This document shows positions 58,921-64,000 of a stretch of 64,000 nt of DNA, piece by piece. Each line of letters opens with the position of its first letter. Within the stretch, counting starts at the first letter, position 1. The notes below the pieces were generated by a model. That model saw only the letters and a program-made list of their open reading frames with translations, made no database searches and was not told where the DNA came from. The stretch comes from Aquibium microcysteis (GTDB lineage: Bacteria > Pseudomonadota > Alphaproteobacteria > Rhizobiales > Rhizobiaceae): assembly GCF_014495845.1 (NCBI RefSeq), contig NZ_CP061080.1, positions 5,570,001-5,634,000 on the forward strand, read 5' to 3'. The translations under genes and the position numbers were made by a program.

Positions 58921-59075
58921 GATCCCTGTACTGGCGCTCGGACGATGATCCGAAGGTCCGGCGCGGACTCCCCACGGGGCGTCGATCACGGCCAATCCGT
59001 CGGGGCACGCGTCCCCCCCAGGTGGTCGGGCCACAGGAGGTGATTGGTCGCTCCCGACGGATCGGCTCGGTTCGG
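58921..59075 (-). ncRNA. Bridge RNA of the IS110 element
   Basis: Minus-strand RNA between the element's left end and the transposase. Loop 1 is closed by TCCGTCGGG (59061-59053)/CCCGACGGA (59004-58996). It contains CACCTCC (59042-59036), identical to the left target flank, an inner GTGG/CCAC stem, then GGGGGGGA (59019-59012), complementary to the right flank. Loop 2 contains GTGGGGAGTCC (58975-58965), identical to the element's right end across the core, an inner GGAC/GTCC stem, then GTACAGG (58931-58925), complementary to the left end. This is the target/donor loop logic established for IS621. Confidence 0.82.
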
Positions 59076-59185
59076 GAAAGCTACGCCGATTCGGGCCGTC
59101 GCCCGTGGGTCACGCTCCGTTCCGCTCCGCTTCACGTCGCGCGACCCACGGCGTGCATCCAGAAACCGCAGGAGAAAGGGTACAG

Positions 59186-61100
59186 GAGGTGCCGAGCGAA
59201 GCGAGGCGGAGGGGGGGACCCCGCTGCCCCGGGCCGGACCCGTCGCGGCCATGCCTGGCCATCCCTCACCCCGGGTCATCCCGGAACGGCGTCCAAGCGC
59301 AGCGCAGGCCGCCGTATCCGGGATCCATGCCTCGCCGCCCATCCCCGCGATCCGGTCCACGACGAGGCCCGCGCCGCCGACCGCCGGCGCCGTCCCTCCG
59401 CCAGCGCCGCTCCACGGTCGTGGCCGCCGTCACGATCGTCGCCGCATCCACCAGCGTCGCGCCCCCCCTCCGTCGTCGCTTCGCGACGCCACCTCCGCCC
59501 CCACTTCGTGGGGTGGAGGACGGACCGCCAGCACCGCCGCCCATCCTCCAACCCCACGCAGTGGGGGGGTGGTGCCGAGCGCAGCGAGGCGGAGGGGGAG
59601 CCCGCTGCCCCGGGCCGGACCCGTCGCGGCCATGCCTGGCCATCCCTCACCCCGGGTCATCCCGGAACGGCGTCCGAGCGCAGCGCAGGACGGCGTATCC
59701 GGGATCCATGCCTCGCCGTCCATGCCCGCGATCCGGTCCACGACGAGGTCCGCGCCGCCGACCGCCGGCGCCGTCCCTCCGCCAGCGCCGCTCCACGGTC
59801 GTGTCCGCCGTCACCATCGTCGCCGCATCCACCAGCGTCGCGCCCCCCCCTCCGTCGTCGCTTCGCGACGCCACCTCCGCCCCCACTGCGTGGGGTGGAG
59901 GACGAACCGCCAGTACCGCCGCCCATCCTCCAACCCCACGCAGTGGGGGGGAGGTGCCGAGCGCAGCGAGGCGGAGGGGGGGATCCCGCCGCCCCGAGCC
60001 GGACCCGTCGCGGCCGTGCCTCGCGCGTCCCCACCCCTTCACCTTCGTCATCCCGGAACGGCGTCCGAGCGCAGCGCAGGACGCCGTATCCGGGATCCAT
60101 GCCTCGCCGTCCATGCCCCGCGATCCGGTCCACGACGAGGCCCGCGCCGCCGACCGCCGGCGCGGTCCCTCCGCCAGCGCCGCTCCACGGTCGTGGCCGC
60201 CGTCACGATCGTCGCCGCATCCACCAGCGTCGCACCCCCCCTCCGTCGCCGCTTCGCGACGCCACCTCCGCCCCCGCTGCGTGGGGTGGAGGACGGACCG
60301 CCAGCACCGCCGCCCATCCTCCAACCCCACGCAGTGGGGGGGTGGTGCCGAGCGCAGCGAGGCGGAGGGGGGAGCCCGCTGCCCCGGGCCGGACCCGTCG
60401 CGGCCATGCCTGGCCATCCCTCACCCCGGGTCATCCCGGAACGGCGTCCGAGCGCAGCGCAGGACGGCGTATCCGGGATCCATGCCTCGCCGTCCATGCC
60501 TCGCCGTCCATGCCTCGCCGTCCATGCCCGCGATCCGGTCCACGACGAGGTCCGCGCCGCCGACCGCCGGCGCCGTCCCGCCGCCAGCGCCGCTCCACGG
60601 TCGTGGCCGTCGTCACCATCGTCGCCGCATCCACCAGCGTCGCGCCCCCCTCCGTCGTCGCTTCGCGACGCCACCTCCGCCCCCGCTGCGTGGGGTGGAG
60701 GACGGACCGCCAGCACCGCCGCCCATCCTCCAACCCCACGCAGAGGGGGGTGGTGCCGAGCGCAGCGAGGCGGAGGGGGAGCCCGCTGCCCCGGGCCGGA
60801 CCCGTCGCGGCCATGCCTGGCCATCCCTCACCCCGGGTCATCCCGGAACGGCGTCCGAGCGCAGCGCAGGACGGCGTATCCGGGATCCATGCCTCGCCGC
60901 GCATCCCCGCGATCCGGTGCACGACGAGGCCGCCGACAGCCGGCGCCGTCCCTCCGCCAGCGCCGATCCACGGTCGTGGCCGCCGTCACCATCGTCGCCG
61001 CATCCACCAGCGTCGTTCCCCCCCTCCGTCGTCGCTTCGCGACGCCACCTCCGCCCCCACTGCGTGGGGTGGAGGACGGACCGCCAATGCCGCCGCCCCA
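59186..61100. repeat. Array of five ~380-410-bp repeats (REP/BIME-like)
   Basis: The landmark GGCCGGACCCGTCGCGGCC recurs near 59232, 59611, 59998, 60387 and 60794 (spacings 379, 387, 389, 407). Each unit has a GTCATCCCGGAACGGC... REP element and an inverted pair (ACCTCCGCCCCCACTGCGTG with CACGCAGTGGGGGG). Unit 4 is longer because ATGCCTCGCCGTCC is triplicated near 60480. Long open frames in several frames are an artefact of GC-rich repeats. From 61100 to 61307 the sequence holds one more REP half and the next gene's promoter. Confidence 0.9.
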
Positions 61101-61307
61101 CCGACGGCCACCGTCGAGGAATGGGTCCCGGATACGCACCGTCTCGCTGCGCTCGACGACGCGTTCCGGGATGACGAAGGGGAGGGGCGGATGCCGCCGC
61201 CGGCGCCGTCCCTGCTTTTCCGCTGCGCTGCAGGCCCGTCGCCTTCTTTACGGTGGTCGCCCAATCCTCCATCGTCGTCGACCACACGCTTGCCATCGGA
61301 GACCGCC

Positions 61308-61697
61308 ATGACCGACGACCATTCCGCCCGCGCCGCCGAACTCTCGCTGGCGCTCCAGGCCTTCCACCGGGCGCTGCTGCAGGCCGAGATCGGCGGCGAT
61401 CCGGCCTATGACAGCCCCTACACGCGGCTCTTCGCGCTCATCGGCGAGCCGCGCTTCGCCTGGATGAAGGCCGTGCCGGATCTCGTCGTCCGCATCGACC
61501 AGCACCGCGACGAAGGCACGATCGCCGCGCCGGGCATCTTCGACGGCCTGCGCGAGGAGGCGCGCGCGCTCCTCGGCGAAGGCAGCCTCAAGCCCGACGA
61601 CGGCTTCCGCCTGCGCCACCTCACCGCGATCCAGAAGGAGCCCGACGTCGGCCTCGCCACCGGCCGCCTGCGCCGGGTTCTCGCCGGACGGTCCTGA
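61308..61697 (+). CDS. Conserved hypothetical protein, helical
   Basis: 129 residues, no signal peptide. Predicted mostly helical: ELSLALQAFHRALLQAEIG, YTRLFALIGEPRFAWMKAVP, LVVRIDQ, then LRHLTAIQKEPDVGLATGRLRRVL. GGAG precedes the chosen ATG, and the GC-rich frame upstream is repeat array. No domain was recognised, though size and codon use look like a real gene. Confidence 0.7.
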   Translation: MTDDHSARAAELSLALQAFHRALLQAEIGGDPAYDSPYTRLFALIGEPRFAWMKAVPDLVVRIDQHRDEGTIAAPGIFDGLREEARALLGEGSLKPDDGFRLRHLTAIQKEPDVGLATGRLRRVLAGRS

Positions 61698-61765
61698 TCA
61701 GTTCCCCGCCGCCGGTCCCCGGACCGCCATCCTGCCGGGCGGAGCCGTGCCGAACCGCGCCGCCG

Positions 61766-62116
61766 TCATCCGCGAGCCGGTCCCCACACCGCCAGTTCGT
61801 TGCCGGCCGGGTCGGCGAAGTGGAAGCGCCGGCCGCCCGGGAAGTCGAAGATCTCGCGCAGGATCGTCCCGCCTGCGGCCTGCACCTGCACCAGCGTCTC
61901 CTCGATCGCGTCGGAATAGAGCACCGGCAGGGGCTTCGAAACGGCCGCCTGGTCGGCGTCGAAGCCGCCGTCGAGCCCCTCCGAAAAGGCCGAATAGGTC
62001 GGCCCGTAATCGGTGAAGGTCCAGCCGAAGGCCGCCGCATAGAAGGATTTCACGCCGTCCAGCGTGCCGCCCCGGGCGGGCATCTCGATGTAGTCGAGCT
62101 TGCCGGTGGTTCGCAT
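61766..62116 (-). CDS. VOC-family (glyoxalase/bleomycin-resistance fold) protein
   Basis: 116 residues with the paired beta-alpha-beta-beta-beta VOC fold: YIEMPARGG, VKSFYAAAFGWTF, YSAFSEG, then LVQVQAAGGTILREIFDFPGG and HFADPAGNELAVW. Metal-dependent activity is uncertain. The ATG at 62116 has GGAGG 5 nt upstream; an in-frame ATG four codons earlier is possible. A perfect palindrome lies 19 nt upstream of the start. Confidence 0.87.
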   Translation of the reverse strand: MRTTGKLDYIEMPARGGTLDGVKSFYAAAFGWTFTDYGPTYSAFSEGLDGGFDADQAAVSKPLPVLYSDAIEETLVQVQAAGGTILREIFDFPGGRRFHFADPAGNELAVWGPARG

Positions 62117-62134
62117 GGTCGCCTCCATTCGTTC

Positions 62135-62153
62135 ATGGTATGTTCTATACCAT
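62135..62153. promoter_or_regulatory. Perfect palindrome upstream of the VOC gene
   Basis: ATGGTAT-GTTCT-ATACCAT, with 7-bp arms and a 5-nt spacer, lies between the VOC gene and the divergently read spacer, in the position of an operator. VOC genes of this type are often controlled by ArsR- or TetR-type repressors; none is encoded in the window. Confidence 0.5.
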
Positions 62154-62199
62154 TCCCGGTTGTCGATCAACCCGCTTCGTCGCTTTCCGTTCGGGACCC

Positions 62200-62538
62200 T
62201 CACGCCCCGCGGCACTGCCGGCGCTCGATCGAGCCGTCCATCGCCTTGATCTCGCCGATCGCGCGGCTGCGGTCGCGCGTCCAGGGCGTGCGCATGTCCG
62301 GCACCATCGTGCCCGTGCCGGGCGGCGCATAGAAAGGCCGGCGGCCCGGAACCAGCGGGGTGGTGTCGCTGGGCAGCCCGTGCGAGGCCGCGAGCGCGTC
62401 GCGCCAGGCGACCAGGTCCGCGCAGGGCGTGCCGTCGAAATCCATCGACGACACCACCTCCTCGTCGAGCACCGGCGCGACGCCGGTGCAGCCGGCAAGC
62501 GCGAGGAGGGGCAGGACGATCAGGAGGCGTGGCGTCAT
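62200..62538 (-). CDS. Putative small lipoprotein
   Basis: 112 residues. Signal peptide MTPRLLIVLPLLALAGC with lipobox LAGC (Cys17). The mature part has a Cys near FDGTPCADLVAWRDAL and one near the C-terminus (ERRQC), a possible disulfide. No domain recognised. Lies between the VOC gene and the thiamine-diphosphate enzyme on the same strand. Confidence 0.7.
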   Translation of the reverse strand: MTPRLLIVLPLLALAGCTGVAPVLDEEVVSSMDFDGTPCADLVAWRDALAASHGLPSDTTPLVPGRRPFYAPPGTGTMVPDMRTPWTRDRSRAIGEIKAMDGSIERRQCRGA

Positions 62539-62629
62539 GGCTGCGGGCTCGAAGGCGTGGGGTCTGGCGAGGTCGCGGCCGGGCGCGCGCCCTCGACCGC
62601 AAGCAGATAGCCCGCGGCGGCCGCGAAGG

Positions 62630-64000
62630 CTAGTCCGGCAACACCGCCACGTCCAGCAGCGCCGGCCGCTTCTGGAAGCGCACGACGTTCAGCGCGCCGG
62701 CGATGGCGCCTGGCAGGTCGGCCGGATCGGTCACCCGCCGGCTCCAGCAGCGGCTCGCCTCGGCCGTCCGCGTGAAGCTCGGCGAGGGCTTCAGCGCCGT
62801 CAGCGGCATCTCGTTGGCGCGCGAGGCGTAGCCGTTCGGATAGAGCCCGGCCACCGAGGCGCGCACCGCGCCCCATTCCTCGTTGTTGACGATGATCACC
62901 AGCACCGGCAGCGCCAGCGCCTCGGCGATCTGGTGGCAGGCGGTCGGGTTGGCGAACATGTAGGAGCCGTCGCCCATCACCGCCACGCAGACCCGGTCGG
63001 GGTCGGCGAGCTGCGCCCCCATGGCGCAGGGAAAGCTCCAGCCGAGCCCGCCCGAATGCGGCTCCTGGAACCAGGAATTGCGCTCCGTGCGGCTGATCAC
63101 GCCGAGCTGCGCGCCGAGCTCGGAGAACACGCTGGAGCGGATGCCCTCCAGCGCCTGGCCGAGGCAGAGGCTCACATAGTGCTTGGTGATGCCGCGCGCC
63201 GTCTCCGCCGCCTTCTCGCGCAGCGCCCGCCGCGTGCGGCCCGACGTCTCCGTCAGCCGCGCCAGCCGCGCCGAAATCGCCGCCTCGTCGCGGGGCAGGG
63301 CCTCCATGGCGGCAAACAGCGCCGGCAGCGTCAGCGCGCTCTCGCCGGCGATCGTCACGTCGGAGCGGAAGTTGCGCACCGGAAACCGGCTGAACAGCGG
63401 GTCGGGGCCGATGTTGATCACCTTGGCGTCGTCGCGCAGTTCGTGGCGGTCCGGCCACCACGGCGCCAGGCTGTCCAGGATCACCACCACGTCGGCCTCG
63501 GCCAGCGCCGCGCCCGGGTCCCAGCCGACATGGCAGGGATGCTCGGTCGAGATGGCGAGATGCGTCGCCCACCAGGACGACACGGCGATCCCCCAGCGCT
63601 CCGCCCAGGCGCCGAAGGCGGCAAAGCTCGCCGCGTCGCCGGCGCCGCGCTGGGCGATCACCAGCGGCCGCTCGGCCTTCGCCAGCAGCGCCGCGGCCAT
63701 GGCCACCGCGGCCGGGTTCGGCGCGCCGGCCACCGGCGCCATCGAGCGCGGCGCCTCGATCGCGCTCGCCGGCAGCGTCTCGCACAGCGTCTCGCGCGGC
63801 AGCGACAGGTAGACCGGGCCCTTCGGCGTCGATTCGGCGATCGCCGCGGCCCGGTCGAGCAGCTCCACGATCTGCTCGGGAAAGCGCAGCTCGTAGTCCC
63901 ACTTGCAGGCCTCGCGCACCAGCGCGGTCTGGTCGCGCATCTCCTGGCCCCAGCCGATCGGCACGGTGCGCGCGCCGAAGCGGTCCTTCTCGGTGATCGG
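62630..64000 (-). CDS. Thiamine-diphosphate enzyme, acetolactate-synthase-like (5' end outside window)
   Basis: 457 codons, including the stop, of a gene that enters from beyond 64000. The visible part has the end of the N-terminal PYR domain (GPVYLSLPRETL), the middle domain (RPLVIAQRGAGD, VINIGPDP) and the C-terminal TPP domain with GDGSYMFANP and the paired Asn region VNNEEWG. It resembles acetolactate synthase/benzoylformate decarboxylase-type proteins of unknown substrate. GGLGWSFPCAMGAQLA binds TPP. The FAD-binding pocket of true acetolactate synthases cannot be judged. The reaction is not assigned. Confidence 0.85.
   Translation of the reverse strand, partial: PITEKDRFGARTVPIGWGQEMRDQTALVREACKWDYELRFPEQIVELLDRAAAIAESTPKGPVYLSLPRETLCETLPASAIEAPRSMAPVAGAPNPAAVAMAAALLAKAERPLVIAQRGAGDAASFAAFGAWAERWGIAVSSWWATHLAISTEHPCHVGWDPGAALAEADVVVILDSLAPWWPDRHELRDDAKVINIGPDPLFSRFPVRNFRSDVTIAGESALTLPALFAAMEALPRDEAAISARLARLTETSGRTRRALREKAAETARGITKHYVSLCLGQALEGIRSSVFSELGAQLGVISRTERNSWFQEPHSGGLGWSFPCAMGAQLADPDRVCVAVMGDGSYMFANPTACHQIAEALALPVLVIIVNNEEWGAVRASVAGLYPNGYASRANEMPLTALKPSPSFTRTAEASRCWSRRVTDPADLPGAIAGALNVVRFQKRPALLDVAVLPD

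Larger units (their letters stand above)
57614..59185 (-). mobile_element. IS110-family element, 1572 bp
   Basis: Boundaries come from comparison with intact array units: the repeat stops at 57613-57615 and resumes at 59185-59187, with a shared GGA (TCC on the minus strand), so ends are uncertain by up to 2 bp. No terminal inverted repeats or long target duplication, as expected for IS110. It contains one transposase and a 308-nt noncoding end at 58878-59185 that holds a bridge RNA. Confidence 0.9.

Noticed and set aside
59186..61100. CRISPR-like or protein-coding interpretation of the 59-61 kb array
   Set aside because: Units are about 380-410 bp and near-identical throughout, with internal REP palindromes; no unique spacers.
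57606..61697. Very long open frames (1363, 755 and 689 residues) across the repeat array
   Set aside because: They cross the IS110 boundary, lie in repeat units present in several frames, and consist of Pro/Arg/Ala-rich low-complexity sequence. Only the last 129 codons of one frame look like a gene.

Overview
The window is GC-rich chromosomal DNA from an alphaproteobacterium, most likely a member of the Hyphomicrobiales (Rhizobiales). This rests on a CcrM-type GANTC methylase, a DUF1344 protein, an IalB-family protein, an Omp25/RopB-like outer-membrane protein, and the gene orders tldD / ialB / ctaC-ctaD-ctaB-coxF-ctaG-ctaE-DUF983-SURF1 / ispH-thrB-rnhA and mutY / dciA-dsbA-smc. No rRNA or tRNA gene, CRISPR array, phage structural gene or plasmid replication gene was seen. 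The genus cannot be fixed from the sequence alone.

Layout. 1-18.9 kb is mostly housekeeping: outer-membrane protein, J-protein, fabI, phosphatase, aroC, ribB (RibBX-like), an HDAC-like amidohydrolase, xseB, dxs, tlyA and rlmD. It is interrupted by two small toxin-antitoxin pairs (6.3-7.1 kb and 10.0-10.7 kb), a LysR/epimerase pair and a 48-bp perfect inverted repeat. 18.9-24.7 kb holds cobB, a Fic protein whose promoter and first third have been tandemly duplicated (349-bp unit), tldD, and a cytosolic-looking subtilase followed by a small protein. 24.7-34.7 kb is the cytochrome c oxidase biogenesis cluster running into ispH-thrB-rnhA. 34.7-45.9 kb carries a peroxiredoxin, a DsbD-like protein, YqgE, a membrane GGDEF/EAL protein, GNAT, an M16 peptidase, thrC, a HAD phosphatase and ccrM.

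45.9-50.9 kb is an accessory island between ccrM and the HAD-mutY operon. It consists of 367-bp REP-type tandem repeats, an IS4-family element inserted in the third repeat with an 11-bp target duplication, a decayed TetR gene, and a visibly more AT-rich minus-strand operon. That operon encodes a 57-residue single-span membrane protein, an Xre-type HTH protein and a reverse transcriptase with retron hallmarks (NAxxH, YxDD, ITG). Its roughly 240-nt leader is rich in hairpins. I interpret it as a retron-type system, possibly with an undescribed membrane effector.

50.9-64 kb returns to conserved genes (HAD, mutY, dciA, dsbA-like, smc). After smc comes a 1.9-kb array of about 380-410-bp repeats invaded by a 1572-bp IS110-family element. 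The noncoding end of this element contains a readable bridge RNA: its target loop matches the flanking repeat sequence and its donor loop matches the element's own joined ends. The window closes with a small conserved protein, a VOC protein with an upstream palindrome, a lipoprotein and a thiamine-diphosphate enzyme cut by the window edge.

The two strongest leads are the retron-like operon and the self-consistent bridge RNA of the IS110 element. Secondary leads are the duplicated Fic promoter with eight GGTATCA half-sites and the subtilase/small-protein pair.
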